DNA of 64,000 nucleotides from Pseudidiomarina homiensis (GCF_003987225.1 NZ_PIPX01000002.1:62001-126000); one strand, 5' to 3'; shown: positions 24,986-34,736, counted from the stretch's first letter. Translations and numbers: made by a program. Notes: generated by a model not told the origin, from the letters alone.

Positions 24986-27439
24986 TTACACCTTTTTACT
25001 CAGGCGGCTAAGCAACTGATTGAGATCAGATTGTACTCCGCCTGCAGTGACTTCTTTACCGGCCCCTGGACCACTAATAACAAGTGGCATTTCGTGGTAC
25101 CAGTCGGTGTAGATCACGAAGATATTCTCGCCCGGGATCAAGTTGGCCAGCATGTCGCCTTCAGGAATGTACTCAATACCTACGCGTGCACGCACGCTGT
25201 CATTGTCCTGCACCGCAAAGCTGGCGAGCAAACGGGGTACCTTGCCGGTTTTCTGAGCGTCCTGATAAAGATCTTGCATGCCATCATCCAGTTCAGGCAA
25301 GCGTTGCATAAACTCATCGAGGGGAATATCCGCAAGGTGCTCGGGCAGTAGGCTATCGACATCGATATCTTTCCAATCCAAGCGCAGGCCGATCTCGCGA
25401 GCCAAGATCAGTAGCTTGCGAATAATATCTTGGCATGACAAGTCTTCACGCGGGTCAGGCTCGCTTAAACCGCGTTCTTTCGCCTCTCGCACTAAGTCAC
25501 TGAACTTCACTTCGGCGTTAAAGTTTTCAAACAACCACGACATGGTGCCCGAGAAGATCCCTGAGATACTACGAATAGTATCGCCAGAGTTACGTAAATC
25601 ATTCAGCGCATAGTTCAACGGTAAGCCTGCGCCTACCGTAGTGTTGTAATACCATTCACGTTCGTATTCTCGTTGAATGGTGCGAATTTCGTTGTACTGG
25701 CTCTCGGTCGATGCCCCAGCGCGTTTATTGGCACTGACAATGTGCAGACCATTGGCGAAGAAACTTGGATACAACTGTGCGACCGCAATGGCATCGGTGA
25801 GATCGAGCATAACTAGCTCGTCGTAGGGCGCATTGGGGAGCTCTGGAATGAGTTGACTCATTTCATAGGGGCGCGCTAAGCGGGCAAAATTGTCCTGCCA
25901 ATCGGTCAGATCTAAACCGTTATAGTCCAGCCACATTTGGGTTGAGTTCAGAATGCCGATAATCCGTACATCCATTTGTTCGTTAATGCGCTCCCGCAAA
26001 CGGCGGTACAACGCTAACCAAGCACTACCAATGTTACCGCGGCCGACGACCAGCACACCAAGGCTGCGACGATGGTTGAACAGCTGGCTGTGGATACGGT
26101 TGAGCAAACGGTTATCGAGCTTTTGTTCGAGAATAGCGACGACCGCATTGTTATCAGGGGTCAGTGCTAAGCGACGTAAAGCTTGTTCGCTGGTTTCTTG
26201 TTTGAACGTGGCAAATTGTTCGGTTTCTTGAATGCGATTACCCACTAAGGCCAGCATCGAGTAGCCAGTGAGCTTGCTGGCACTGTTTTTGACGTCTTGC
26301 TGCTCGAGCCAAGTTTCCATGAACTCAAGATGGTTCTGGTGGTACGCATAGTAAGCGTGGTGTTGCTCAACTTCATTCCAGCTGATCAATGGCGTTAGAT
26401 CTAAGTCCTCAAAAGCCTCCACAAGTTTGGCGTCGCGTAAATCCACGCGAAACAGCACCACTTCGGAGAGTGCGGTAAGGACTTTACCGGTTGGCTCGGT
26501 ATCTTCGTACTGGCCAATGCGGGTCTGTTGATTCTCGACTTTTAAGCTGGAACGCACGGCAATCACCATACGCTCGCGATTCACTGGTTGGAAGGTACGC
26601 GGGTGCAACACGGGGCTGCCCAAGCGTGCCAGTTCTTCCGCTTCGCGCCAGTCTAAAATCGGTAGACTTACGACCCGTTCCACTTTGCGTGGGTCGGCAG
26701 AATAAACGCCGGCGACGTCCTTCCAAATGGTGACTTGCTTGGCATCGATAAGGCTACCGACAAGGGTGGCCGAATAATCACTGCCGTTGCGTCCTAGAAT
26801 GAGCGAACGGCCATTAGGATCGGCGCAAATAAAGCCCGTTACAATAAAGCGCGTGCCGGCATGCGGGGCAATGCGGTTAAGCAGCCCGTTGCGCGAAACT
26901 TCGGTGCGAATCAGGGGTTCCGGGGCGTCATCAGCGACCAAGAAGCTGCGCGCATCGATAGCATCAGCTTGTGTACCTTGCTGCTGCAGCAGCGCAGCAA
27001 GTAGGCGCGCAGACCATAGTTCGCCATAGGATAAAAGTTCTGGGCGATTGTTGATAACTTCGTTACCCGCAAGCCAATTCCACCAGCGGCTAAAGTCCTG
27101 GCGTGATGCTTCAAGCATGCGCTCCTGCTGGGCACCGCTCAACAACTCAGTGATCAGGCCCTGCTGATATTTTTCGAGCTGTTTTAGTAAAACTTCGGGC
27201 ATACCCAGATCGTCGGCGTCGGCAGCACTTTGTTTGGCATCAATGATTGCCAGAATGCGATTGGTGGTATCACCTGCCGCCGAAACCACGACGAGGTCAC
27301 TGGCGCCCGCATATTCGGTAACGATACGCGCGACGCGGCGATAGCAGTAGGCATCAGCAAGGCTGCTGCCACCAAATTTATGTACTTGAACTTGTTCAGC
27401 AACCGCTTGAACTTGCGCGTCAGAAACCTCTAATTGCAT
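24986..27439 (-). CDS. metL: Bifunctional aspartokinase / homoserine dehydrogenase II (MetL type)
   Basis: An 817-residue fusion. The aspartokinase part starts with VHKFGGSSLADAYCYRRVA and contains GRNGSDYSATLVGSLIDA. A degenerate regulatory linker follows, and the homoserine dehydrogenase part has the Rossmann motif VVGRGNIGSAWLALYRRL and SANKRAGAS. It performs the first and third steps towards homoserine. MetL rather than ThrA is inferred from the divergent metJ and the MetJ boxes between them. A TATAAT -10 on this strand is at 27480-27485, with a weak TTTAAC -35 at 27503-27508. Confidence 0.9.
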   Translation of the reverse strand: MQLEVSDAQVQAVAEQVQVHKFGGSSLADAYCYRRVARIVTEYAGASDLVVVSAAGDTTNRILAIIDAKQSAADADDLGMPEVLLKQLEKYQQGLITELLSGAQQERMLEASRQDFSRWWNWLAGNEVINNRPELLSYGELWSARLLAALLQQQGTQADAIDARSFLVADDAPEPLIRTEVSRNGLLNRIAPHAGTRFIVTGFICADPNGRSLILGRNGSDYSATLVGSLIDAKQVTIWKDVAGVYSADPRKVERVVSLPILDWREAEELARLGSPVLHPRTFQPVNRERMVIAVRSSLKVENQQTRIGQYEDTEPTGKVLTALSEVVLFRVDLRDAKLVEAFEDLDLTPLISWNEVEQHHAYYAYHQNHLEFMETWLEQQDVKNSASKLTGYSMLALVGNRIQETEQFATFKQETSEQALRRLALTPDNNAVVAILEQKLDNRLLNRIHSQLFNHRRSLGVLVVGRGNIGSAWLALYRRLRERINEQMDVRIIGILNSTQMWLDYNGLDLTDWQDNFARLARPYEMSQLIPELPNAPYDELVMLDLTDAIAVAQLYPSFFANGLHIVSANKRAGASTESQYNEIRTIQREYEREWYYNTTVGAGLPLNYALNDLRNSGDTIRSISGIFSGTMSWLFENFNAEVKFSDLVREAKERGLSEPDPREDLSCQDIIRKLLILAREIGLRLDWKDIDVDSLLPEHLADIPLDEFMQRLPELDDGMQDLYQDAQKTGKVPRLLASFAVQDNDSVRARVGIEYIPEGDMLANLIPGENIFVIYTDWYHEMPLVISGPGAGKEVTAGGVQSDLNQLLSRLSKKV

Positions 27440-27548
27440 GATGCGTCTGCGTTCTCCAATAAAAGAGTGAAAAGTGGCGATTATACGACCGCACTTGCCT
27501 ACGTTAAAGAGCTCTTAATGGTACTTTTACGCAAGGGTAGCAGATCAC

Positions 27549-27572
27549 AGCCGTATAGACAGCTAAGCGTAT
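27549..27572. promoter_or_regulatory. MetJ operator: three tandem met boxes
   Basis: Three contiguous 8-mers, AGCCGTAT, AGACAGCT and AAGCGTAT, match the met-box consensus AGACGTCT at 6, 6 and 5 of 8 positions. Tandem 8-bp repeats are what MetJ dimers bind cooperatively. The array lies between the divergent metL and metJ genes and ends 4 bp before the -35 of metJ. Confidence 0.65.
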
Positions 27573-27576
27573 AAAG

Positions 27577-27604
27577 TTGACTGTACCGCAGACACTAGTA
27601 CAAT
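27577..27604 (+). promoter_or_regulatory. metJ promoter
   Basis: TTGACT (27577-27582) and TACAAT (27599-27604) are separated by 16 bases, close to the sigma-70 consensus. The MetJ boxes adjoin the -35, consistent with autoregulation. Confidence 0.65.
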
Positions 27605-27643
27605 TCATCACATTATGTGGGGTTTTCAACAAGAAGGTGCAGT

Positions 27644-27964
27644 ATGGAGTGGGATGGCGAGTACATTTACCCGTATGTCGAACATGGACAAAAAAGCGAG
27701 AAGGTGAAGAAGATTACGGTCTCAATTCCGACTCGTGTGTTGAAAGTCCTCACTGACGAGCGCACTCGTCGGCAAGTGAAAAACTTGCGTCATGCCACTA
27801 ATAGCGAGTTACTGTGCGAGGCCTTTTTACATGCTTTTACTGGGCAGCCGTTGCCGGAAGATGACGATCTGCGCAAAGATAATCCGCACAAGATCCCAGC
27901 ATCAGTGCGCGATGAGCTAACGCGTCGTGGCCTACCGATTCCAGCCGAAGAAGACCTCGACTAA
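27644..27964 (+). CDS. metJ: MetJ, methionine regulon repressor
   Basis: A 106-residue ribbon-helix-helix repressor nearly identical in its core to E. coli Met[21 protein letters not shown] (beta ribbon), [20 protein letters not shown] and [10 protein letters not shown]. With S-adenosylmethionine as corepressor it binds tandem met boxes. An earlier in-frame start exists at 27617, but the ATG at 27644 follows an AAGGTG site and matches the family N-terminus ([11 protein letters not shown]). Its stop codon lies in the loop of an 11-bp hairpin. Confidence 0.96.
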   Translation: MEWDGEYIYPYVEHGQKSEKVKKITVSIPTRVLKVLTDERTRRQVKNLRHATNSELLCEAFLHAFTGQPLPEDDDLRKDNPHKIPASVRDELTRRGLPIPAEEDLD

Positions 27965-27975
27965 GTCGAGGTCTT
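27951..27975. terminator. Hairpin at the metJ / argH junction with the metJ stop codon in its loop
   Basis: AAGACCTCGAC-TAA-GTCGAGGTCTT forms a perfect 11-bp stem, and the three-base loop is the metJ stop codon. Neither strand has a U-tract after the stem, so it is not a canonical intrinsic terminator, though its position between convergent genes suggests bidirectional 3'-end formation or stabilisation. Confidence 0.55.
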
Positions 27976-27994
27976 AACGTTTACCGCATAACGC

Positions 27995-29836
27995 CTACAA
28001 TAGGTACTCGAGCGCCGTTTCATCGCAGTTGTCTTTGCGTGGGCACAGCTCGCAATCTTTCATTACCTTCTCTGGAAGCTTGTCTTTTACCGTGAGGCGA
28101 AAGTTTAGGCGACCAAAAAATTCAGGTACACGGGTCAGCACAATGGTGCGACTAATCCCGAGCTCTCGCGCCCGCCAAAGCAGAAAGGCCACTAATTCAG
28201 CACCAAGGCCTTTGCCTTGTGCTTGCGGAAACAACCCTAAACTACGAATCTCCGCTAAGCCGGTGCTGTAAACATAAAGCGCGGCGCAGCCCACCACTTC
28301 GTCGTCAATTTCTGCCACGGCAAAGCTCTGGATGGCTTGCAAGATATCGGCTTTGTCACGCGGCAGGTTTTCACCCTGCTCAGCCCAATAGGCAATCAGC
28401 TCACAGATTTTATCGGCGTCACTCAGACGTGCCTGACGCACGTGCTTGCTGGCAGCCTCGGCAGCATGTAACCAGTCGTTGGCGTGTTTAATCGCTGTAC
28501 GTACCGCAGCGGGTGCGGTGCCACCAAGTGCATTGCGCTGATTGACTCCGTAGTCCAACTCAAGAACTGGGTAGACATCATCGCCTATTTCCGGCGAAAA
28601 TTCAGCAAATTCAGCTAAACTGAGCGCTTCTAACGGCTTACTCTGCTGCTGTGCGTAAAGCACTGCTGCGCCGGTAATGTGGTGCGCATCGCGAAACGGA
28701 ATGCCTTTACTCACAAGGTAATCCGCCAATTCAGTGGCGTTGCTGTAGCCCATGGCCGCTTGCTGTTTTGCATGTGCTTCGTTAACGCTTAACTCGGGCA
28801 CCGCAAAGGTCAGCATGTGTAGACATTGTAAGTAGGTATGCAAAGCGTCGAATAAGCCTTCTTTGTCTTCTTGCATGTCTTTGTTGTAAGCCAATGGCAG
28901 ACCTTTCAAGGTCGTTTGCAGTGCGTGCTGGTGACCAAACACGCGCCCGGTTTTACCGCGCAGTAACTCAAATAAATCGGGGTTCTTCTTCTGCGGCATC
29001 AAGGACGAACCACTGCTGATGCGATCGCTCATGGCGAAACACCCGGATTCACCAGAACAATAAAAAATGACGTCTTCAGCAATCCGCGATAAATGCACCA
29101 TGCCAGTGCTGGCGCTATGCAATAAGTCCAGCGCGAAGTCTCGATCCGAGACGCCGTCGAGGCTATTCTCGCTGGCGTAACGAAAACCCAGGGAGTGGGC
29201 AAGTGCCTCACGATCAATATTCGCTGTGGTGCCTGCTAATGCACCACTCCCCAACGGGCACACGTCGATGCGCTTCATCGTTTCTTTCAGACGGCTAACG
29301 TCGCGTTGTAGCATTTGCACGTAGGCCAACGCCCAATGCCCGGCCATGATCGGTTGCGCGCGCTGTAAGTGCGTATAACCAGGTAATGGCGCCGCTTGAT
29401 AGCGTTCGGCAAAAACCAATAGGGCCTGAATCGCTGCGAGATTGGCACTGACTAACTCCGCGCCGACCGCTTTGCAAAACAACCGTAGATCGGTCGCCAC
29501 CAAGTCATTGCGGCTGCGACCGGTGTGAAGCTTTTTCGCCGTCGCACCGATTTTTTCAATCAGTTGCGCTTCAACCCAACTGTGAATGTCTTCTGCGTCG
29601 GTTTGCAACGGCAGTTGTGGGTCCTGCTCCACGGCGACTTGCAGCTCTTGCAGTGCTTGTTGTAATTGTTGATGCTCGTCGGCGGTCAACAGCTCAGCTT
29701 GCTGCAGCGCTTGCGCCCAAGCTTGCGAAGCTTGTAAGTCGTAAGGCGCGAGCCGATAGTCGAAGCGAAGCGAGTCATTGAACTGTTTGAATTCAGCGGC
29801 GCTAGGCTCATTGAACCGTCCACCCCATAAACTCAT
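27995..29836 (-). CDS. argH: ArgH(A): argininosuccinate lyase fused to an N-acetylglutamate-synthase-like GNAT domain
   Basis: 613 residues against about 460 for plain ArgH. Residues 1 to about 455 are a complete argininosuccinate lyase ([29 protein letters not shown], signature [12 protein letters not shown]). Residues from about 460 form a GNAT domain ([20 protein letters not shown]) ending in a cysteine-containing tail ([10 protein letters not shown]). ArgH(A) fusions of this type are known in marine Alteromonadales, where the extra domain provides N-acetylglutamate synthesis. The enzyme thus covers the first and last steps of the pathway. The start overlaps argG by 4 bp, and it is the last gene of the operon. 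Confidence 0.93.
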   Translation of the reverse strand: MSLWGGRFNEPSAAEFKQFNDSLRFDYRLAPYDLQASQAWAQALQQAELLTADEHQQLQQALQELQVAVEQDPQLPLQTDAEDIHSWVEAQLIEKIGATAKKLHTGRSRNDLVATDLRLFCKAVGAELVSANLAAIQALLVFAERYQAAPLPGYTHLQRAQPIMAGHWALAYVQMLQRDVSRLKETMKRIDVCPLGSGALAGTTANIDREALAHSLGFRYASENSLDGVSDRDFALDLLHSASTGMVHLSRIAEDVIFYCSGESGCFAMSDRISSGSSLMPQKKNPDLFELLRGKTGRVFGHQHALQTTLKGLPLAYNKDMQEDKEGLFDALHTYLQCLHMLTFAVPELSVNEAHAKQQAAMGYSNATELADYLVSKGIPFRDAHHITGAAVLYAQQQSKPLEALSLAEFAEFSPEIGDDVYPVLELDYGVNQRNALGGTAPAAVRTAIKHANDWLHAAEAASKHVRQARLSDADKICELIAYWAEQGENLPRDKADILQAIQSFAVAEIDDEVVGCAALYVYSTGLAEIRSLGLFPQAQGKGLGAELVAFLLWRARELGISRTIVLTRVPEFFGRLNFRLTVKDKLPEKVMKDCELCPRKDNCDETALEYLL

Positions 29837-31053
29837 GATGAGCCTCCGTCGTGTTCATGTAAGGCACGGATCCGGCTAGCTAAGCTATACAAACGGATAA
29901 AGCCTTCCGCATGTTTTTGATTATAGACTTCGTCTTCATCAAAAGTTGCGAAAGCGTTGGAATAGAGGCTATTCGGCGAGCGTTTTTGCGTCACGGTTAC
30001 TTGGCCTTTGTAGAGCTTCACCACGATGTCCCCGGTCAATGGCTCGGCCAACTTGGTTGCGGCAGTCAGCATGACTTCACGCAGCGGCGTGAACCAGCGT
30101 CCGTCATACAACAGTTGGGCGAATTCGTTACCCAAACGAATGCGATAATCTTGCGTGGTGCGGTCGAGCACAAGACTTTCGAGGCCTTGCAAGGCAGCGT
30201 AGAGCACGGCACCAGCTGGCGTTTCATAGCAACCCCGCGATTTCATGCCGACTAAACGGTTCTCGACCATATCCAAACGGCCAACACCATGTTTACCCGC
30301 CAGCTTGTTCAGGGCTTCAATAGCAGCTACTGGCTCAATTGACTCGCCATTCAGCGCTTGCCATTCACCGTTGGCGAACGACAAAGTTAGGTATTCCGGT
30401 TGCTCGGGTGCTTGCTCAGGTTCAGCAGTCCAGGTCCACACCTGTTCAGATGGTGCATTCCAGGGCTCTTCAAGCTCACCGCCTTCAGTCGAGATGTGCC
30501 ACAAGTTGGCGTCACGGCTGTAGATCTTGGTCGCCGATGCGGCACAAGGAATATTGCGCTCAGCCAAATAAGCGAGCAAATCCGGGCGGCTGCGCATGGT
30601 CCACTCACGCCAAGGCGCGATGACTTGCAAATCCGGTGCTAACGCCGCAAAGCATGACTCGAACCGTACTTGGTCGTTACCCTTACCAGTACACCCATGC
30701 GCTAGGGCATCAGCGCCCACTTTACGCGCCACTTCAACTTGCGCTTGGGCAATAATTGGTCGTGCGAGGGCCGTACCAAGCAAGTACTGGCCTTCATAAA
30801 TGGCACCAGTTTTCAGCGTCGGAAAGATGACCTCATTAACGAACTTATCTTTCAAATCGACCACATAACAGCTACTTGCACCCGAAGCGATGGCTTTTTC
30901 TTCTACACCTGCAAGCTCTTCTTCGCCCTGACCCACGTCAGCAACGAAGGCGACCACTTCACAGTCATAGTTTTCTTTTAACCATGGCACGATAGCCGAA
31001 GTATCAAGACCACCTGAATAGGCTAAAACAACTTTGTTTACGGACGTGCTCAT
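29833..31053 (-). CDS. argG: ArgG, argininosuccinate synthase
   Basis: A 406-residue enzyme with the PP-loop pyrophosphatase motif [36 protein letters not shown] and the citrulline/aspartate-contacting [17 protein letters not shown]. It joins citrulline and aspartate with ATP. It overlaps argF and argH by 4 bp at each end. Confidence 0.97.
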   Translation of the reverse strand: MSTSVNKVVLAYSGGLDTSAIVPWLKENYDCEVVAFVADVGQGEEELAGVEEKAIASGASSCYVVDLKDKFVNEVIFPTLKTGAIYEGQYLLGTALARPIIAQAQVEVARKVGADALAHGCTGKGNDQVRFESCFAALAPDLQVIAPWREWTMRSRPDLLAYLAERNIPCAASATKIYSRDANLWHISTEGGELEEPWNAPSEQVWTWTAEPEQAPEQPEYLTLSFANGEWQALNGESIEPVAAIEALNKLAGKHGVGRLDMVENRLVGMKSRGCYETPAGAVLYAALQGLESLVLDRTTQDYRIRLGNEFAQLLYDGRWFTPLREVMLTAATKLAEPLTGDIVVKLYKGQVTVTQKRSPNSLYSNAFATFDEDEVYNQKHAEGFIRLYSLASRIRALHEHDGGSS

Positions 31054-31964
31054 GCTTGGGCTCCTGCAAATAATTCAACTAAAACAGCATTCTGGGCGTG
31101 TAGCCGGTTTTCGGCTTGGTGCAAAATGAGGGACTGTGGTCCATCAATCACTTCGGCAGTGACTTCGCGACCACGGTACGCTGGCAAACAGTGCATAAAA
31201 TACTTAGCACCGAGTTGCTTCATCAGATCTTGGTTCACTTGATAAGGTGCAAAGTCGTGCATGACCTGATTGCTATCGCGCTCTTGTCCCATTGAAAACC
31301 AAGTATCGGTATAGATAGCATCAGTTTGTTGCAGATTATTGAAATCGTGATGCAAAGTGATTTTGGCACCAGTCGTTTCGCCAACTTTCTGCGCATCGGC
31401 TAAGCGTTCTGCATTAGGCTCATAACCAACCGGCGTTACGATTTGCAGATTCATGCCCGCCAAAGCAGCGCCAGCCATAAGGGCATGGCAGACATTGCAG
31501 CCGTCGCCCACATAGGTCAGGGTCACTTTGGACAGGTCGCCTAATTGCTCGGTCAGCGTTAACAAGTCGGCCAATGCCTGACAGGGATGACACTCGTCAC
31601 TGAGTGCGTTGATCACGGGTTTGTCTGAAGCCTTCGCGAGTTCATCAAGGGTCGCTTGCGAATAGACGCGCGCCACTATGGCATCGTGCCACAGGGCCAA
31701 GTTAGCACCGACATCGCTCGCTGGTTCACGACTACCCATGAGGTTCTCGGCATCAAGGTAAATGCTGTGGCCACCTAAGCGATTGATGCCAGCAGCAAAA
31801 CTTGCGCGAGTGCGCAACGATGGCTTTTCAAAAACCAAAGCGATGCTCTTACCCTGAAGGTGGTTTTGCCACGCGCTTGGGCGTTGCTTAATGGTCTGCG
31901 CCAAATCCAAAATATGGCTCAATTGTGCGCTGCTTAAATCGCGCATTGCTAATAAATCTTGCAT
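31050..31964 (-). CDS. argF: ArgF, ornithine carbamoyltransferase
   Basis: A 304-residue transcarbamoylase with carbamoyl-phosphate motifs [11 protein letters not shown] and HPCQALADL and the ornithine-specific HCLPAYRG. It makes citrulline from ornithine and carbamoyl phosphate. It sits in the arg operon 43 bp after argB and overlaps argG by 4 bp. Confidence 0.95.
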   Translation of the reverse strand: MQDLLAMRDLSSAQLSHILDLAQTIKQRPSAWQNHLQGKSIALVFEKPSLRTRASFAAGINRLGGHSIYLDAENLMGSREPASDVGANLALWHDAIVARVYSQATLDELAKASDKPVINALSDECHPCQALADLLTLTEQLGDLSKVTLTYVGDGCNVCHALMAGAALAGMNLQIVTPVGYEPNAERLADAQKVGETTGAKITLHHDFNNLQQTDAIYTDTWFSMGQERDSNQVMHDFAPYQVNQDLMKQLGAKYFMHCLPAYRGREVTAEVIDGPQSLILHQAENRLHAQNAVLVELFAGAQA

Positions 31965-32007
31965 GTGAATTCCTAACTAAAATTGCGTAATCGACGACGA
32001 AACTGCG

Positions 32008-32790
32008 TTAAAGCTGAACGCGGGTTCCAGCTGGCTCGCCGCGCGCTAATCTGGTTAGCGCATTGGCATCGTGCCAGCCGGCCACCGCGATGGTTCGTCG
32101 CGAAGCCTTATTGAGGACCACCTGCGCTGCCTGCAGTGCGGCATTGAGCTTGACGATCATGCCGTCACGGATGGTGCCGTTGGCAATGAGTTCAGGCGCC
32201 TGGGCGGCGGTGATGGTTTCGATGAGTTGGCCGTCGTGGTCAAGTATGCCGACCACATCGGTAAGTAATATAAGATCGCCATGTAGTACTTGCGCGACGG
32301 TTGCCGCAGCCAAGTCGGCATTGACGTTTAAGCGCTCGCCTTGGTCGCTAACCCCGAGCGAACTGAGAATAGGTAAGTAGTCGTGCTCGATCAGCAACTG
32401 TAACAACTTGCCTGAACCTGCCTGTGGAATACCGACGGCGCCGCGACTGCTGTCGATTTCGCAGCGCACTGTATTACCTGCCTGTAAGGTTAGACCTACT
32501 GGCTGCAGGCCATGTTGTTGTGCTAAGGCGCAGAGCTGGCTGTTAACGTCACCGGCGAGAACGCCTGCAACAACTGGAATATGTGCCGCTGGGGTGACCC
32601 GCTGGCCGTCAATTTTTACGCTCTCGTGACCGAGTTGCTGAAGTAACGCTTGTACTTGGTCGCCGCCACCGTGCACTAGCACAAGCGGTCGCAACGCGGC
32701 CAGCCGCTTCACTGTGGTGAACAGTTGTTGCAGTGCGTCAACGTCGGTGAGTACTCGCCCACCGAGCTTAATGATGAGTGGCGTGCTCAT
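32008..32790 (-). CDS. argB: ArgB, acetylglutamate kinase
   Basis: A 260-residue amino-acid kinase: IIKLGGRVL at the N-terminus, LVLVHGGGDQV, and LNVNADLAAATVAQVL with ILLTDVVGILD for the nucleotide site. The length is that of the short, arginine-insensitive E. coli type. It overlaps argC by 4 bp. Confidence 0.96.
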   Translation of the reverse strand: MSTPLIIKLGGRVLTDVDALQQLFTTVKRLAALRPLVLVHGGGDQVQALLQQLGHESVKIDGQRVTPAAHIPVVAGVLAGDVNSQLCALAQQHGLQPVGLTLQAGNTVRCEIDSSRGAVGIPQAGSGKLLQLLIEHDYLPILSSLGVSDQGERLNVNADLAAATVAQVLHGDLILLTDVVGILDHDGQLIETITAAQAPELIANGTIRDGMIVKLNAALQAAQVVLNKASRRTIAVAGWHDANALTRLARGEPAGTRVQL

Positions 32791-33812
32791 ACGACGGCTC
32801 CCGGGCTTGGGGTAAGGCCTGTCGTTGGCGGTAGACCGACATACTGATTCGCAAGTTGGAGTGCTTGCGCGGCGGCGCCTTTGAGTAAATTATCAATCGC
32901 TACCGATAGAATGAGCTGGTTGCCATGCACTTTAAAATAGATGTCACAGCATGGCGTGCCAACCACTTGTTGAAGTTTTGGTGGGTTCGCGACCAACCGA
33001 ACGAACGGCTGCTCAGCGTAGCAAGCAGCAAAAGCTTCGGCGACCATGTCGCTGCTTACCTGTTCGGCAAGCTGTGCATAAATCGTCGCTAAAATGCCCC
33101 GCTTAAAGTTACCTAGGTGCGGAACGAAAATAACATCACGACCAATGGTCTGCGCCATTTCGGGTTGATGGCGATGTTCAGCCACGCCATAGGCCTGCAA
33201 ACTTACTTCGCAAAAACTAGTGTGCAGTGCCGCTTTGCGACCTGCGCCAGAGACACCACTGACCGCATTCACGATTGGTGTTGTATGGGCCGCCAAAAGC
33301 GCTAACACAGGGCGCAGTGCTAACCCTGCGGCTGTTGGGTAGCAACCGGGCACAGCCACTAAGGGCTCGTCACCTTTGAGCTGAGTGAATTCCGCCAAGC
33401 CATAAGGGACGTCGTTACTCAGCTTCGGTTGAGCAAAACCATAGGCAGCTTGATGTTGTAAGGGGTCGCCAAGCCGAAAGGCACCGGAAAGATCAAACAC
33501 CACCAACCCAGCAGCGATCAATTTTGGTGCCAATTCAGCACTGGCTTCATGGGGGAGCGCTAAAAAAACCACTCGAACCTGCTGCGCTAGTTGCGGCAGC
33601 AGATCCGAGTGCCAAGGTTGCAGAATTTGCTCGCACCGCCCCGCTAACTGCGGATACAACGCGGAGATGGGCTCTGCTTTCTCACGTGCGCTTGAAGAAA
33701 ATGCATGGGTCACGTCGAAAACTGGATGGTTATGCAACAACCACAGGAGTTCAACGCCGCTATAGCCGCTTGCTCCAAACACAGCGCATTGTATGGTTTC
33801 TTGCTTTGACAT
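32787..33812 (-). CDS. argC: ArgC, N-acetyl-gamma-glutamyl-phosphate reductase
   Basis: A 341-residue reductase with the NADP-binding VFGASGYSGVELLWLL and the catalytic cysteine in VPGCYPTA, plus VSGVSGAGRKA. It is the first gene of argCBFGH. The promoter upstream has TTGTTT-N17-TATACT and is covered by two ARG boxes, so ArgR repression by arginine is expected. Confidence 0.96.
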   Translation of the reverse strand: MSKQETIQCAVFGASGYSGVELLWLLHNHPVFDVTHAFSSSAREKAEPISALYPQLAGRCEQILQPWHSDLLPQLAQQVRVVFLALPHEASAELAPKLIAAGLVVFDLSGAFRLGDPLQHQAAYGFAQPKLSNDVPYGLAEFTQLKGDEPLVAVPGCYPTAAGLALRPVLALLAAHTTPIVNAVSGVSGAGRKAALHTSFCEVSLQAYGVAEHRHQPEMAQTIGRDVIFVPHLGNFKRGILATIYAQLAEQVSSDMVAEAFAACYAEQPFVRLVANPPKLQQVVGTPCCDIYFKVHGNQLILSVAIDNLLKGAAAQALQLANQYVGLPPTTGLTPSPGAVV

Positions 33813-33844
33813 TCACAGTAAACTTATGACCAAAAGATGGTCTA

Positions 33845-33873
33845 AGTATATTGAATAGAAATGCACAAAACAA
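33845..33873 (-). promoter_or_regulatory. argC promoter
   Basis: On the minus strand, TTGTTT (33868-33873) and TATACT (33845-33850) are separated by exactly 17 bases, 33 bp upstream of the argC ATG. Both tandem ARG boxes overlap or flank this promoter. Confidence 0.65.
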
Positions 33874-33886
33874 GAATAAGTATTAT
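33852..33886. promoter_or_regulatory. Tandem ARG boxes (ArgR operator)
   Basis: The 14-base cores TGAATAGAAATGCA (33852-33865) and AGAATAAGTATTAT (33873-33886) resemble TGAATWWWWATTCA. They start exactly 21 bp apart, the spacing of paired 18-bp ARG boxes with a 3-bp gap. They lie across the argC promoter. The downstream box is the better match. Confidence 0.7.
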
Positions 33887-34605
33887 CTTTTTTGCGATCT
33901 CAGTAAAATAATGAGAAGTACCAGTCCGAAGGTACCTAAAAACAGTCCCAGCGCCTGCAGCAGGGTGTTCTGCCAGCGCGGTTGCTGGTGTGTTGCTTCA
34001 AGGTAGTAAGTGCGCGTAAAGGAATCATTTACGGCCTCCGGAATCGGGCGATTAAACTGTTCACCACGATAGTCGCTAAGCAACAGAATCTTAGGTTTTC
34101 GACGATGTAGCATATCGAGGTGTTGCTCCTGGCGCTCTGCTAGGCCGCCACTTTGCATTTGCGGGGCTAAATGATAGATGTCTTGCGGTTCACCTGGTAA
34201 GACGACACCTGGCGACTCATACTCGTAGATAGTCTCAGAAAAGAGTAATTGCGTGTAGCCGAGATAAAACATAGGCACGGCTAGGGCAATACAGAGCACG
34301 GCGGCGTACATGCGCATGCGCTCGCGCACCAGACTTTGCACTTTTTGCTGGCGCAGCCATGCATCAACACTTGGAATGCGGCTCAATTTGGCATGTAAAT
34401 AGGCGCGATCGAGCTGAGCCAGGACATCTTCCAGCTCAAGCGATAAAGCACTCAGCCAAGCGGCAAGAATTTCGGCCGACGGTAGCGAGCGCTCACCCTC
34501 AAGTTTCGATAGATAGGATTGCTCCACGCCCATCTTTTCGGCCAGCTCCGCTTGGCTCAGATCTTGCTCAGTTCGTTGTTGTTTTAAGTAATCACCTAAC
34601 GTCAT
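33883..34605 (-). CDS. Membrane-anchored XRE-family helix-turn-helix protein
   Basis: A 240-residue protein. An XRE/Cro helix-turn-helix (residues 4-60: LSQAELAEKMGVEQSYLSKLEGE) is joined to a cytosolic linker, a membrane helix (about 100-122), an extracytoplasmic segment of about 90 residues and a second membrane helix (about 211-235). DNA binding and an external domain on one polypeptide suggest a one-component, ToxR-like signal transducer. The signal and targets are unknown. A perfect palindrome (34685-34698) in its own upstream region is a candidate operator. The stop codon overlaps the distal ARG box of the arg operon. Confidence 0.8.
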   Translation of the reverse strand: MTLGDYLKQQRTEQDLSQAELAEKMGVEQSYLSKLEGERSLPSAEILAAWLSALSLELEDVLAQLDRAYLHAKLSRIPSVDAWLRQQKVQSLVRERMRMYAAVLCIALAVPMFYLGYTQLLFSETIYEYESPGVVLPGEPQDIYHLAPQMQSGGLAERQEQHLDMLHRRKPKILLLSDYRGEQFNRPIPEAVNDSFTRTYYLEATHQQPRWQNTLLQALGLFLGTFGLVLLIILLRSQKR

Positions 34606-34684
34606 TGTTCTAGTCCTTGTCGATTGAAATCAACGCTGATTCTTAGCTATTCCTGCAGGCATAAAAACATGAATATTAGCGAAT

Positions 34685-34720
34685 AACTAGGAATAGTTAG
34701 GTCTAGACAAAAGTTAGGTC
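34685..34720. promoter_or_regulatory. Palindrome and direct repeat upstream of the membrane-anchored XRE gene
   Basis: AACTA-GGAA-TAGTT (34685-34698) is a perfect interrupted palindrome. The nine bases AGTTAGGTC occur at 34695-34703 and again at 34712-34720, 17 bp apart. It is a candidate autoregulatory site, by inference from position and symmetry only. Confidence 0.35.
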
Positions 34721-34736
34721 GTACGGCGGAGGGGGC

